Shown here: positions 35,571-44,741 of the stretch, piece by piece | How positions within the stretch are numbered: position 1 is the stretch's first letter | How the letters are laid out: each line of letters starts with the position of its first letter | Assembly: GCF_900105355.1 (NCBI RefSeq) | Contig: NZ_FNSC01000002.1 | Location: 1 to 64,000, forward strand | Direction: 5' to 3' | DNA: 64,000 nucleotides | Source: Pseudomonas anguilliseptica | GTDB lineage: Bacteria; Pseudomonadota; Gammaproteobacteria; Pseudomonadales; Pseudomonadaceae | Notes under the pieces: model-generated | Seen by the model: the letters and a program-made list of their open reading frames with translations, nothing else | What the model was told of the DNA's origin: nothing | The model's database searches: none | Made by a program: the position numbers and the translations under genes

Positions 35571-37064
35571 TTATTTCAACTGAATGGTCATATTTGCTCC
35601 GGCTACGGAGTCTTCATCGAACCAGCGGCTGGTCACCGTCTTGGTTTCGGTAAAGAAGCGCACGCCCTGTTTACCGTAAGCGTGCAGGTCACCGTAGAAC
35701 GAGCCCTTCCAGCCGGTAAAGGAGAAGAACGGCAGCGGCACCGGCACTGGTACGTTGATGCCGACCTGGCCGACTTCCACCGCGTGCTGATAATGCCGCG
35801 CTGCGCCGCCCGAGCGGGTGAAGATCGAGGTGCCGTTGCCGTAGGGGCTGGCGTTGACCAGTTCGATGGCCTCCTCAAGGGTGTCGACCTCCATGCACAC
35901 TAGCACCGGGCCGAAGATTTCCTCGCGATACAGGCTCATTTTTGCGGTAACGCCGCGGAACAGGGTAGGGCCGACCCAGTTACCGTTGGGGTAGCCCTCG
36001 ACTGCGCAGTGCGAGCCATCCAGCAGGCATTCGGCCCCTTCCGCCTTGCCCTCGGCGATCAGGCGCAGCACGCGCTGTTTGGCCTGCTGGCTGATCAGCG
36101 GGCCAAAGGCGGCGTGGCCATCGGTCCAGTAGCCGGGTTGCAGGTCGGCCATCTGCGCCTGCAGTTCGTCGATCCATTGCTTCGATTCGCCGACAAACAC
36201 CGCCACGCTGATCGCCATGCAACGCTGCCCGGCCGCACCGCAACTGGCACCGACCAGGTTGCTCAGCACCTGCTGCTTGTTGGCGTCGGGCATGATCACC
36301 ATATGGTTCTTCGCCCCGGCAAACGCCTGCACGCGCTTCAGGTGCGCGGTGCCGGTGCGGTAGATATGCTGGCCCACCGGCACCGAGCCGACGAAGGAAA
36401 TCGCGCGGATATCCGGGTGGGTCAGCAGGCTGTCGACCACCTCGCGAGCGCCATGCAGCACCTGCAATACACCCTTGGGCGCGCCGGCCTCGATAAACAG
36501 CTCGGCCAGGCGATTGGGGGTCAGTGGGTCCTGTTCGGACGGCTTGAGAATAAAGGTATTGCCGGCGGCGATGGCCAGGGGAAACATCCACAGCGGAATC
36601 ATTGCTGGGAAATTGAATGGAGTGATGCCCACGCACACGCCCAGCGGCTGAATCCAGCTGGCGGTGTCGATGTCGCGGGCCACGTTCTCCATGGTCTCGC
36701 CCATCATCAGGCTGGCGATATTGCAGGCCTGCTCGACCACCTCGATGCCGCGCCAGACATCGCCCTTGGCATCGGCCAGGGTCTTGCCGGTTTCGCCAGC
36801 GAGAATTTCCGCCAGCTCGTCGTGATGTTCCTTGAGCAGATGCTGGTAACGCAGCATCACCCGCGCCCGGTCGGAGACGGGTACTTCGCGCCAGGTGAGG
36901 AAGGCAGCCTTAGCACTGGCAATCGCCGCTTCGATTTCCTCGGCAGTGGCCTTGGGGGCCAGTGCCAGCACTTCCTGGGTCGCCGGGTCGGTGACCTCGA
37001 TAAATTCGCGGGCGCGGCTTTCGCGCCATTCACCGTCGATCAACTGTGGGATTGCCTTGGCCAT
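35571..37064 (-). CDS. mmsA: Methylmalonate-semialdehyde dehydrogenase (CoA-acylating)
   Basis: Converts methylmalonate semialdehyde to propionyl-CoA at the end of valine degradation. 497 residues with ALDH features: [20 protein letters not shown] (NAD pocket), [15 protein letters not shown], and the MMSDH-specific catalytic stretch [20 protein letters not shown] with nucleophile Cys. C-terminal [20 protein letters not shown] is typical. First gene of the leftward cluster, divergent from the AraC regulator, as mmsA is from mmsR in P. aeruginosa. Confidence 0.95.
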   Translation of the reverse strand: MAKAIPQLIDGEWRESRAREFIEVTDPATQEVLALAPKATAEEIEAAIASAKAAFLTWREVPVSDRARVMLRYQHLLKEHHDELAEILAGETGKTLADAKGDVWRGIEVVEQACNIASLMMGETMENVARDIDTASWIQPLGVCVGITPFNFPAMIPLWMFPLAIAAGNTFILKPSEQDPLTPNRLAELFIEAGAPKGVLQVLHGAREVVDSLLTHPDIRAISFVGSVPVGQHIYRTGTAHLKRVQAFAGAKNHMVIMPDANKQQVLSNLVGASCGAAGQRCMAISVAVFVGESKQWIDELQAQMADLQPGYWTDGHAAFGPLISQQAKQRVLRLIAEGKAEGAECLLDGSHCAVEGYPNGNWVGPTLFRGVTAKMSLYREEIFGPVLVCMEVDTLEEAIELVNASPYGNGTSIFTRSGGAARHYQHAVEVGQVGINVPVPVPLPFFSFTGWKGSFYGDLHAYGKQGVRFFTETKTVTSRWFDEDSVAGANMTIQLK

Positions 37065-37186
37065 GCGTTCCTCCGGCGAACCTCAGGGTGGGCTCGATTG
37101 TTGTTTTGTCAGTGTTATAGCTGCCTTGCTCGGCTTTGTGGATTGACGATCTTGGTCTGCAGATGGACTATCTTGGGATTTAACCT

Positions 37187-37237
37187 GTAGCCCGGATGCA
37201 ATCCGGGAGCATTTCTACCGGATTGCATCCGGGCTAC
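37187..37237. repeat. 20-bp perfect inverted repeat upstream of mmsR
   Basis: GTAGCCCGGATGCAATCC... (37187-37206) and its exact complement (37218-37237), loop of 11 bases. The GTAGCCCGGATGCAATCCGG motif is a common REP-like element. It lies in the mmsA-mmsR gap 12 bases before the mmsR ATG, where a hairpin could affect translation. Confidence 0.82.
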
Positions 37238-37249
37238 TTGAGTACCCCA

Positions 37250-38131
37250 ATGCGCACTTTTGTCGATACATCCAACTGGCCTTTGCCGGCCAATGGCGTG
37301 CGCTTTATCACGCCGCCCAGGCTGCGCCGCTTGCTGGCAAAGCATCCCTTGGGGCAGGGCTGTTATCCCCTGGCCCTGGGGTACTATCCCGAGGCTCGGG
37401 GGCACCGCATGCATCGCCCGCAGCCGGAGGATCACCTGCTGATTTACTGCCGTTCCGGGCAGGGCTGGCTGGAGACAATGGATGGACGATTAGCTGTCAG
37501 TGGTGGCGATCTGCTGCTGTTACCCAAAGGCGCGGCGCACGCCTACGGCGCGGATGTGGACAAGCCCTGGACGCTGTACTGGGTGCATTTTGACGGCGAG
37601 CTGGTAACGGACTTTCTCAAGCCACTGGGTAAGGGGCCGCTGTGGCGCATCGGCGTGCAACCGCGTTTGCTGGCCGAGTTCGACGCCTTGCTCAACCTGC
37701 GCAAGCAGGGCTTGAACCTGGCACATTTCGTTCATGCCGCGCACCAGTTGCAGGTATTGCTCACTTCTCTGGCGGTGCTGCCGGCGCGTACCACCCTGAA
37801 ATCCGGACGGGTGCTGGATGTAGACGCGGTACAGGCGGTGATGCGCGCCCATCTGCATGACTCGCTAAACCTCGACGAGCTGGCCGCGCAGTTCAAACTG
37901 TCGCGTTTTCACTTCGCCAAAACCTACCGTGCCCTGACCGGGCATGCGCCGATTCAGGACTTTATCCAACTGAAAATGGCCCACGCCTGTCGCCTGCTCG
38001 ATGAGGGCGAACAGAGCATCCGCCAGGTGGCCGAACAGCTGGGTTATGACGATGTGTATTACTTCTCGCGGCTATTTCGCAAAGTGGTAGGTATGGCGCC
38101 TAGTCATTACCGGGCACTGCATCAGGGCTAA
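37250..38131 (+). CDS. mmsR: AraC-family regulator of the valine cluster
   Basis: 293 residues; start MRTFVDTSNWPLPANGVRFI rather than an in-frame ATG at 37196 that would translate the REP hairpin. N-terminal cupin-like ligand domain (RMHRPQPEDHLLIYCRSGQG, GDLLLLPKGAAHAYGAD), C-terminal AraC HTH pair (LNLDELAAQFKLSRFHFAKT, SIRQVAEQLGYDDVYYFSRL, FRKVVGMAPSHYR). Divergent from mmsA, so probably the activator of the mms operon. Confidence 0.88.
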   Translation: MRTFVDTSNWPLPANGVRFITPPRLRRLLAKHPLGQGCYPLALGYYPEARGHRMHRPQPEDHLLIYCRSGQGWLETMDGRLAVSGGDLLLLPKGAAHAYGADVDKPWTLYWVHFDGELVTDFLKPLGKGPLWRIGVQPRLLAEFDALLNLRKQGLNLAHFVHAAHQLQVLLTSLAVLPARTTLKSGRVLDVDAVQAVMRAHLHDSLNLDELAAQFKLSRFHFAKTYRALTGHAPIQDFIQLKMAHACRLLDEGEQSIRQVAEQLGYDDVYYFSRLFRKVVGMAPSHYRALHQG

Positions 38132-38135
38132 AGAC

Positions 38136-38160
38136 GGCAGCTTTCGGTTAAATAGCTGCC
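38136..38160 (+). terminator. Hairpin after mmsR
   Basis: GGCAGCT and AGCTGCC pair across an 11-base loop, 4 bases after the stop; no strong T-run. Confidence 0.5.
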
Positions 38161-38198
38161 GCTGTCAAAAGGCAGCTTCACGATCCAAAGCGGTCATT

Positions 38199-38274
38199 GC
38201 CCAACGTTTGGTTAAGGGGCCGGCTTTAGCCGGTCCCAGTGAGCGCAGCGAACGGTTTTTACCACTTGTTATAA
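38199..38274 (-). repeat. attC7 (76 bp, leftward)
   Basis: Leftward R'' TTATAAC (38268-38274), central CGTTCGCTGCGCTCACTGGG and CCGGCCCCTTAACCAAACG, R' GTTGGGC (38199-38205). Same type as attC1 and attC6, 19 kb away. The following CAATGACCGCTTTGGATCG resembles the sequence after attC3. Confidence 0.88.
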
Positions 38275-38413
38275 GGCATTTACTGCCTCTTTTATTTGTT
38301 TTATGCGCAATTTTTCGTAGTTTTCCAATGTTGAGTTAAAGTGTTCTTTCTTAATAAAAGGGAATTGAAGGTAGAGGTGGCTCTTGAAGCTATTTATATG
38401 AGCTTTAACCTTC
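38269..38413 (-). pseudogene. Cassette gene remnant, cut by IS5 copy D
   Basis: Only the last 47 or so residues remain (FPKVKAHINSFKSHLYLQFP, HFNSTLENYEKLRIKQIKEA), AT-rich and unlike the chromosome. The stop TAA lies inside R'' of attC7, as in the cassettes at 17.9-19.1 kb. The 5' part is missing beyond the IS5 left end at 38414. Function unknown. Confidence 0.75.
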
Positions 38414-39144
38414 GGAAACTCTGAATAAGACTTCCTGATTTTGGCAAAATGCCCGGACGCCACCCGCCGAGTTTTCCGATGAAGCAAATGACCTTCGCCG
38501 ATGCCGAGTACGCCGGCAAACGCAAGCAGACCCGCAAAGAGTTGTTCCTGATCGAGATGGATCGGGTGGTGCCGTGGAAGGGTTTGATCGCACTGATCGA
38601 ACCGTATTACCCCAAGGGTGAAGGCGGTCGGCCGGCCTATCCGCTGATGGCGATGCTACGTGTGCACCTGATGCAGAACTGGTTCGGCTACAGCGACCCG
38701 GCGATGGAAGAAGCGCTGTACGAGACCACTATCCTGCGGCAGTTCGCCGGGCTGAGTCTGGAACGTATCCCCGACGAAACCACCATCCTCAACTTCCGTC
38801 GTCTGCTGGAGAAACATGAGTTGGCTGCCGGCATCCTGGCCGTCATCAATGGCTATCTTGGCGACCGTGGCCTGTCGTTGCGCCAAGGCACCATCGTCGA
38901 TGCCACGCTGATCAATGCGCCGAGTTCGACCAAGAACAAGGACGGCAAACGGGACCCAGAGATGCACCAGGCCAAGAAGGGCAACCAATACTACTTCGGC
39001 ATGAAGGCGCACATTGGCGTGGATGACGAGTCGGGGCTGGTACACAGCGTGGTAGGCACGGCGGCCAACGTGGCGGATGTCACTCAGGTCGACAAGTTGC
39101 TGCACGGCGAGGAAAACGTGGTGTGCGCCGATGCGGGTTATACC
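38414..39144 (+). mobile_element. IS5-type element, copy D, left part only
   Basis: Left end GGAAACTCTGAATAAG as in copy A. The element stops at IS66 copy 4 and its right half is not present beyond it, so a deletion followed the IS66 insertion. Confidence 0.9.
38479..39144 (+). pseudogene. IS5 transposase (copy D), truncated
   Basis: First 222 residues identical in pattern to copy A up to VVCADAGYT; then IS66 sequence. The catalytic Glu region is missing, so it is inactive. Confidence 0.92.
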
Positions 39145-39227
39145 GTAAGCGCTCCATAAACCTCATCTACAAATGATCCGCAGGCCAGCCAATGCTGAGC
39201 TCCAATTTCTTTCTGGAGCCAGCCGTC

Positions 39228-39587
39228 ATGATGCGCCCCGACGCCAAAGTCGAAAAAGTCTATCTATACCCCAAGCCGGTGGATTTCCGAAAATCCATCG
39301 ATGGCCTGGCCGCCCTGGTCGAGCTGGATATCAAGGTGGCGGTGTTCGACCCGGTGCTGTTCGTCTTCCTCAACCGCGCGCGCAGCCGGGTGAAGATTTT
39401 GTATTGGGAGCGCAACGGCTTTTGCCTGTGGCTCAAGCGATTGGAGGCTGAACGCTTCAAGTCGCATCCGGAACCTGGCGAAGATGCGATCGTGCTGACG
39501 GCCCAGGAGTTGAACTGGTTGTTGGACGGTATCGACCTGTGGCGCAACCGGCCGCACCAGGTTTTGACCCCTAGGTTCGTCACCTGA
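39228..39587 (+). CDS. tnpB: IS66 accessory protein TnpB (copy 4)
   Basis: 119 residues, identical to other copies. Confidence 0.92.
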   Translation: MMRPDAKVEKVYLYPKPVDFRKSIDGLAALVELDIKVAVFDPVLFVFLNRARSRVKILYWERNGFCLWLKRLEAERFKSHPEPGEDAIVLTAQELNWLLDGIDLWRNRPHQVLTPRFVT

Positions 39588-39605
39588 GCCGGTATAATCC
39601 ACGGC

Positions 39606-41162
39606 ATGATTTCTGTGCCCGAAACCCTTCCTGATGACCCCGCCGCGCTCAAGCAATTGCTCGCTGAGGTGTTGTCGTCGGCGCAGGAATTGGCCAAGGA
39701 CAAGGATGGGCAGATCGAGCGCCTGCGCGAACAAAACGCGCTGTTGATCCAGCGCCTGTTCGGCCGTAAATCCGAGCAGAGCAGCGACCCGGATTCACCG
39801 CAGCTAGAGATGTTCAACGAAGCGGAAAGCCTGGCCGAAGCGGCGGCTGAAGCTCCGGCCGCTGAGGTCGAGGAAGAAGTCGTTGCGCCGACCAAGCGCC
39901 GCGGCAAGCGCAAGCCGTTACCGGCCGAACTACCGCGTGTCGAGGTCATCCACGAACTGCCCGAACACGAACTGACCTGCGAATGCGGTTGCCGCAAGCA
40001 GGCCATCGGCGAAGAAACCAGCGAGCAGCTGGAAATCATCCCGATGCAGGTTCAGGTGATCCGCCACATTCGCAAGACCTATGCCTGCAAGGCCTGCGAA
40101 AGCGCGCCGGTCACCGCTGACAAGCCGGCCCAACTGATCGAGAAAAGCCTGGCCAGCCCGAGCGTGCTGGCGATGCTGCTGACCAGCAAATACGCCGACG
40201 GCATCCCACTGTATCGCTTCGAAAAGATGCTCAGTCGCCATGGCATCGACATCCCCCGGCAGACCCTGGCGCGCTGGGTGATCCAGTGCGGCGAACTGCT
40301 ACAACCGTTGCTCAACCTGATGCGCGACAGGCTGCTGGACAGTCCGGTGATCCACTGCGATGAAACCCGCGTGCAGGTGCTCAAGGAGCCTGGGCGCGAT
40401 CCGAGCAGCCACTCCTGGATGTGGGTGCAGACCGGTGGCCCGCCTGGCAAACCGGTGATCCTCTTCGACTACACAACCAGCCGCGCGCAGGAGGTGCCGC
40501 TGCGCCTGCTCGACGGTTATCGCGGCTACCTGATGACCGACGATTACGCCGGCTACAACGCCGTGGCCGCACAACAAGGTGTTGAGCGCCTGGCCTGCTG
40601 GGCGCATGCGCGGCGCAAGTTCGTCGAAGCGCAAAAGGTGCAACCGAAGGGCAAAACCGGGCGTGCCGACATCGCGTTGGGGATGATCAACAAGCTCTAC
40701 GGCATCGAGCGCGAACTTAAGGATGCCAGCGATGAACAGCGCTACCGGGGCCGCCAGCAGCACAGCCTACCGCTCCTCGATCAGCTCAAGACCTGGCTGG
40801 AGAAAACCCAGCCGCAGGTCACGGCGCAGAATGCCCTGGGCAAAGCAGTGAACTACCTGGCGAGCAACTGGAGCCGACTCGAACGCTACATCGAGGCTGG
40901 CCACCTGCCGATCGATAACAACGCTGCCGAGCGCGCGATCCGGCCCTTCGTCATAGGTCGCAAGAACTGGCTGTTCAGCGACACGCCGAAAGGCGCGACC
41001 GCCAGCGCCCAACTCTACAGCCTGGTGGAAACCGCCAAGACCAATGGCCAGGAGCCCTACGCCTGGCTGCGCCATGTCCTCGAACGCCTGCCGCTGGCCA
41101 ACAGCGTTGAAGCCTACGAAGCGCTGCTGCCTTGGAACTGCCAACCAACGACGCCACTGTAA
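39606..41162 (+). CDS. tnpC: IS66 transposase TnpC (copy 4)
   Basis: 518 residues, catalytic segments as in copy 2; same protein. Confidence 0.94.
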   Translation: MISVPETLPDDPAALKQLLAEVLSSAQELAKDKDGQIERLREQNALLIQRLFGRKSEQSSDPDSPQLEMFNEAESLAEAAAEAPAAEVEEEVVAPTKRRGKRKPLPAELPRVEVIHELPEHELTCECGCRKQAIGEETSEQLEIIPMQVQVIRHIRKTYACKACESAPVTADKPAQLIEKSLASPSVLAMLLTSKYADGIPLYRFEKMLSRHGIDIPRQTLARWVIQCGELLQPLLNLMRDRLLDSPVIHCDETRVQVLKEPGRDPSSHSWMWVQTGGPPGKPVILFDYTTSRAQEVPLRLLDGYRGYLMTDDYAGYNAVAAQQGVERLACWAHARRKFVEAQKVQPKGKTGRADIALGMINKLYGIERELKDASDEQRYRGRQQHSLPLLDQLKTWLEKTQPQVTAQNALGKAVNYLASNWSRLERYIEAGHLPIDNNAAERAIRPFVIGRKNWLFSDTPKGATASAQLYSLVETAKTNGQEPYAWLRHVLERLPLANSVEAYEALLPWNCQPTTPL

Positions 41163-41204
41163 AACGCAAAACCTCTCCAGAGGGAGGTGGGGTCTATGGA
41201 GCGC

Positions 41205-42313
41205 TTACTTAAAATCTGGCTTCATATGCTCGATTACAGACAGGCTATCTACGTGCAGATAACTGCGGATAGTGTTTGTAATCAGCGCTCTATCGACTTC
41301 TGCACCTTGTAGCGTAGAGAAGGCTGTGAATCCGATAAAATCACGTAGCTTATTAATTGCCTTACCTTGCTTTCTGGTTAGCGGTTTAAATGTCAAATAA
41401 CTACGAAAGGTACGCTGTGCAACGTCTGCCAATCCTTGTTCCTGTTGCTGCACCATGTACTGAGTAAGAATGCGAACAGCAGCAGCTACAAAGAGATAAT
41501 CATCTTTCTTTTCTGTGTTGTAGCTGGCGAAGCGTTCAAGCTCTTCAAGATAAACCGACAGAGAGCGGCGCGCTGTTAACTTAATGTGAATACAGACTTG
41601 TTTAACAAATCGGCCTCTAGCTGCATTAGGTTGCTTGTGCTCATCTTGCGAAGATCAGACAAAGGAAGAGTATTATTATCAAGCTTGAATATGCGGTCAG
41701 CTATAACAAAACGGTTGGCCTTTCTGATGGGGTTGGCCTTGGCGTAGTCGGTGAGCTTGCTTCCCAAATATGTTTGAATCGTTGCAAAGACTTGCTTGTC
41801 TGAATCTTCCTTGGCGACTCGCCATTTTGGTAAGAGCTTGATACTACGGATGCTTAAGCCAGCACCTTTATAATACTTTGTACCCTGTACTTGGTTAGGA
41901 AGACTCCCGCCAATAAAAAGGTTTTGATGGTGTAGAAGACCTACAGAGCCATTACCAGATACGGGGGATATATGGCAAAGGTGAAATTTACTTTGCTTCT
42001 TGTCTGAGTCCCAGCCGTAGCACTTATAACGGCGATTGTAGATTTCAAACAGTTTTTCTAAGTCTACGTCTTGCAAGACTTCTACTGTGCCAGCTCTACG
42101 GCATTCCCGAGCATTCCATAACCAGTTGTCACTGTAAGGGATCTTCTCGATTCTTTTAGCTGCTGTCTTGTCACTGCGGGCTTTAGAACGGCAGGAAGGG
42201 CTGCAATAGTGCGTATTGCTGTAGCGGGTGGTAGGGTAGCTGGTGCTGCATGCTGAACAAGTGTAGATGCGTTCAAGCTTCTTCTTGTTTGTGTTTGTCT
42301 CGATGTTGGGCAT
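41205..42313 (-). pseudogene. Zinc-finger/HNH-like protein, probably one frameshifted gene
   Basis: Part 1 (42313-41576, 245 residues): CSACSTSYPTTRYSNTHYCS-PSC zinc-ribbon at residues 18-45, then FHLCHISPVSGNGSVGLLHH and NLFIGGSLPNQVQG, an HNH-like arrangement. Part 2, in the next frame down to 41205: LTARRSLSVYLEELERFASY, LFVAAAVRILTQYMVQQQEQ, LTRKQGKAINKLRDFIGFTA. Part 2 has no ATG/GTG/TTG start before 41456, and adding one A in CATTAAG (about 41583) fuses both into about 368 residues (inference). Its last codons run into the IS66 copy 4 end. Possibly a nuclease or DNA-binding protein of the integrative element; no named family recognised. Confidence 0.6.
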
Positions 42314-42452
42314 AAGTAATTGCCTCCTGGGAATGATGAGTGCTGATAAAGCTGATAGGTAGATTGTTGAGGTGTGTGGGATTATTTACCCCTGTCTCAT
42401 CAAGTAGCTTGAGGAACTGTTCTTCTGCTTTTCCTGTAATGGCTAAGCGCAT
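42273..42452 (-). CDS. Small protein overlapping the HNH-like gene
   Basis: 59 residues, MRLAITGKAEEQFLKLLDET start, SFISTHHSQEAITYAQHRDK. It overlaps the start of the HNH-like gene by 41 bases. The IS30 inserted 25 bases upstream separates it from an AAGGAGGGCGGTTGCAGGAG-like ribosome region at 43563-43590, so its expression may be altered. Function unknown. Confidence 0.5.
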   Translation of the reverse strand: MRLAITGKAEEQFLKLLDETGVNNPTHLNNLPISFISTHHSQEAITYAQHRDKHKQEEA

Positions 42453-42477
42453 TTTGATAACTCGGCGGCGGCAAAAA

Positions 42478-43562
42478 CTGAGTGCAACACCTGATCTTTC
42501 CGATACGGTGCTGCCCCTATGTCTTATTCCGAACTCAGCGTTGAAGAGCGCGCCACTATTCAAATCGGTCATGCCCAAGGCTTTAGCCTGCGCAAGATTG
42601 CCCACCTGATCAACCGATCCCCCTCGACTATCAGTCGCGAGTTGCGCCGTAATCGAGAGGTCTGCGGTCGTTACTCGGCCCGTGCGGCGCAGCAGCAGAT
42701 GAGAGCCCGGCGCCAAGTCTGCCGGCCCAAGCGAAAGCTGCTGCCCGGTAGTGAACGCTTCGAGTTGGTGACCCATATGCTGCGTGAGCGTTTGTCTCCC
42801 GAGCAGATTGCCGGCAAGCTGCGCAGCATGAACATACCCAGCCTCAGAGATGCCTACGTCTGTCGCGAGACGATCTATACCGCGATCTATGCCTTGCCGG
42901 TCGGCGAGCTGCGTAAGGAGCTGATTATCTGCCTGCGCCAAAGCAAGACGACGCGCAGGCCGCGCTCTGGCGGCGTGGATCGACGTGGCCAGCTCCCAGA
43001 GCTGGTCAGTATTCACGTGCGCCCGCCGGAGATTGAAGACCGCCTGATGCCGGGCCACTGGGAGGGCGACCTTATCAAGGGCAAGGCCAACGCCTCGTCG
43101 GTCGGCACCTTGGTAGAACGCACCAGTGGCTACCTGATGCTGATCAAGATGAACGATGCGACGGCGACCTCGGCGATGGAAGGTTTCAGCGCCGCACTCA
43201 ATCGTATGCCGCTGGCGATGCGTAAGAGCATGACCTACGACCAGGGCCGGGAGATGGCGCGGCACGCCGAGATCACCCAGAGAACCGGCATAGCGATCTA
43301 CTTCTGCGACCCACACAGCCCCTGGCAGCGCGGCAGCAACGAAAACATCAACGGCCTCATTCGCCAGTACCTGCCCAAGGGCACAGACTTGTCGGGACAC
43401 AGCCAAGAACAGTTGGATGCCATTGCACTGCAACTGAATATGCGGCCGCGTAAGCGCTTCGACTTCAAGTGCCCGATCGAAGTCATGAGCGAAGTAATGC
43501 AAGAAGCCATGGCTATGCGGCATGATGCGCCAGCGTCAATTCAATAACCGTGTTGCACTCAG
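42478..43562 (+). mobile_element. IS30-family element
   Basis: 13-bp perfect inverted repeats CTGAGTGCAACAC (42478-42490) and GTGTTGCACTCAG (43550-43562), 1085 bp. Adjacent bases (AAA left, CTC right) show no clear duplication. Confidence 0.9.
42519..43547 (+). CDS. IS30-family transposase
   Basis: 342 residues: N-terminal HTH (ELSVEERATIQIGHAQGFSL, INRSPSTISRELRRN) and DDE domain with GHWEGDLIKGKANASSVGTL (D), MTYDQGREMARH (D) and PHSPWQRGSNENINGLIRQY (E). Intact and GC-rich amid an AT-rich segment. Confidence 0.94.
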   Translation: MSYSELSVEERATIQIGHAQGFSLRKIAHLINRSPSTISRELRRNREVCGRYSARAAQQQMRARRQVCRPKRKLLPGSERFELVTHMLRERLSPEQIAGKLRSMNIPSLRDAYVCRETIYTAIYALPVGELRKELIICLRQSKTTRRPRSGGVDRRGQLPELVSIHVRPPEIEDRLMPGHWEGDLIKGKANASSVGTLVERTSGYLMLIKMNDATATSAMEGFSAALNRMPLAMRKSMTYDQGREMARHAEITQRTGIAIYFCDPHSPWQRGSNENINGLIRQYLPKGTDLSGHSQEQLDAIALQLNMRPRKRFDFKCPIEVMSEVMQEAMAMRHDAPASIQ

Positions 43563-43642
43563 CTCCTGCAACCGCCCTCCTTAAATTGTTGGAAGTCGCA
43601 TGTTTAAAGGGCTGGAGTGAGTTAAATGTACAAGTTTTAATA

Positions 43643-43840
43643 CTAGCTATTGTTCAGCTTTTCAAACTCTGCTTTGAGGTCTTCTGTAACCAACCAATCT
43701 TCAAGCAACGAGTTGAGTAGAGTGGAAAAGGTGGGTTTTGATGACTCCATAGCTTCATAGCGTTCTACAAGGGTTCGATTCATCCTAAGTCGTACCATCT
43801 TTAATAGGCATTCTTCACCGTTGGCAAGATAATCACTCAT
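43643..43840 (-). CDS. Small protein, possible ribbon-helix-helix
   Basis: 65 residues from MSDYLANGEECLLKMVRLRM; RMNRTLVERYEAMESSKPTF and STLLNSLLEDWLVTEDLKAE have the strand-helix-helix rhythm of CopG/Arc proteins. The ATG overlaps the end of the upstream small gene by 8 bases. Third of three overlapping genes that look like paralogous DNA-binding proteins (inference). Confidence 0.6.
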   Translation of the reverse strand: MSDYLANGEECLLKMVRLRMNRTLVERYEAMESSKPTFSTLLNSLLEDWLVTEDLKAEFEKLNNS

Positions 43841-44006
43841 TCTGTTCAATCTCCTCAAAGTGTTTTGTGATGATGGTGTTTAGAATTTCACTAACACTGC
43901 TGCCAGTGGCCAAAGCTTCACGTTGTAAAAAGAACAGATTGTCCAATTGCAAAAGAACTGTCTGTTTTTCGTATTCGCGGTCATTCAGATACAACGTCTT
44001 TCTCAT
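43833..44006 (-). CDS. Small protein (57 aa), possible ribbon-helix-helix
   Basis: MRKTLYLNDREYEKQTVLLQ, LFFLQREALATGSSVSEILN, TIITKHFEEIEQNE. A short strand then two helices with a G-x-S-V-S-E-I-L-N turn, typical of RHH antitoxins or relaxosome accessory proteins. It overlaps both neighbours (stop of the previous gene inside its start region; next ATG in its last codons), so translation is probably coupled. Confidence 0.55.
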   Translation of the reverse strand: MRKTLYLNDREYEKQTVLLQLDNLFFLQREALATGSSVSEILNTIITKHFEEIEQNE

Positions 44007-44199
44007 TGTCTGAGTTCTCTTTAATGTCTATAAGTTCATTGACGTAACCGGATAGCAATTCATTCACTAAAAAGCTAAGGTCATTGTTATGGCGGGTAAA
44101 GCTTTTTGGTAAATCCAATTGTTGAATAACATCTACATTCAGGTGTAGTAGGAACGATTGGTATTGTTTTCGTGTACCATCTGGATAACGTCTACTCAT
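43981..44199 (-). CDS. Small protein (72 aa), possible ribbon-helix-helix
   Basis: MSRRYPDGTRKQYQSFLLHL, NVDVIQQLDLPKSFTRHNND, LSFLVNELLSGYVNELIDIK. Again a strand followed by two helices (N-x-D-x-SFLVNELLSGY). Start of the three-gene overlapping set. A weak AAGGA lies 6 bases before ATG. Confidence 0.55.
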   Translation of the reverse strand: MSRRYPDGTRKQYQSFLLHLNVDVIQQLDLPKSFTRHNNDLSFLVNELLSGYVNELIDIKENSDNEKDVVSE

Positions 44200-44314
44200 T
44201 ATTAAATCCTTATGAATTTAGGCCGTAAAAGGCCGTTAGCCTAATGTGACTATGGTTGTATTGGTTTTGGGGTGATCGTTGAAAAGAGGGGGTAAAAACT
44301 TAACAAACAATTGT

Positions 44315-44512
44315 TTATTGATTGGCTTCTACTGTCTCTTCCTGCGTGTCTTTGTTAATGCTGTCTAGAAAGCTCTGTAATGCTTCCAGTGAAGCGTTGT
44401 CGTTGGTGCTATAGGCTAGGATGGTGAAGGTATCAATTAGTGCTCTACGCTTACGGAAGCGCCTTGCGCGCTCTGTACTTCCTTTGGGCTGGTCTACGGT
44501 CTTACGTCCCAT
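44315..44512 (-). CDS. Small basic protein of unknown function
   Basis: 65 residues: MGRKTVDQPKGSTERARRFR, KRRALIDTFTILAYSTNDNA, SLEALQSFLDSINKDTQ. Basic N-terminus that could bind nucleic acid. The start overlaps the end of the next gene upstream by 11 bases. Confidence 0.5.
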   Translation of the reverse strand: MGRKTVDQPKGSTERARRFRKRRALIDTFTILAYSTNDNASLEALQSFLDSINKDTQEETVEANQ

Positions 44513-44741
44513 ATTGTTGTTCCTCTGATTTTTGGTTGATTTTATGTTTAGGGTTGGGGTGTCGGCCTTCCTTTAACTCTGCACGACAGAAAGCATTAAA
44601 TTCTTCTGGTGGCATGTCGGGGAAGAGTTTGTTTTTCAAGCGATGGTGTGGAACGTGGCAAGTGCTGTGAAGTATCGTGTGACTTCGCTTTGTCTCTATA
44701 TCATGCCCGCAGAATAAACACGGGCGCAGGATGATGCGCAT
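44502..44741 (-). CDS. Small zinc-binding (HNH-like) protein
   Basis: 79 residues: MRIILRPCLFCGHDIETKRS, HTILHSTCHVPHHRLKNKLF, EEFNAFCRAELKEGRH. A CxxC followed by H-x3-H-x2-C-H...HH gives a plausible zinc site, reminiscent of small HNH proteins but too short to be sure. First gene of the leftward small-gene group. Confidence 0.5.
   Translation of the reverse strand: MRIILRPCLFCGHDIETKRSHTILHSTCHVPHHRLKNKLFPDMPPEEFNAFCRAELKEGRHPNPKHKINQKSEEQQYGT

Larger units (their letters stand above)
39145..41208 (+). mobile_element. IS66-type element, copy 4 (2064 bp, no duplication)
   Basis: Full element. Left flank GTTATACC (in IS5 copy D), right flank TTAAAATC: no duplication, so the right flank was replaced by deletion or recombination. 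Confidence 0.94.

Noticed and set aside
14120..41208. Inversion between IS66 copies 1 and 4 as reason for missing duplications
   Set aside because: After swapping flanks the 8-mers (GGACCGGC, GTTATAAC, GTTATACC, TTAAAATC) still do not pair up, so a simple reciprocal inversion is not supported.
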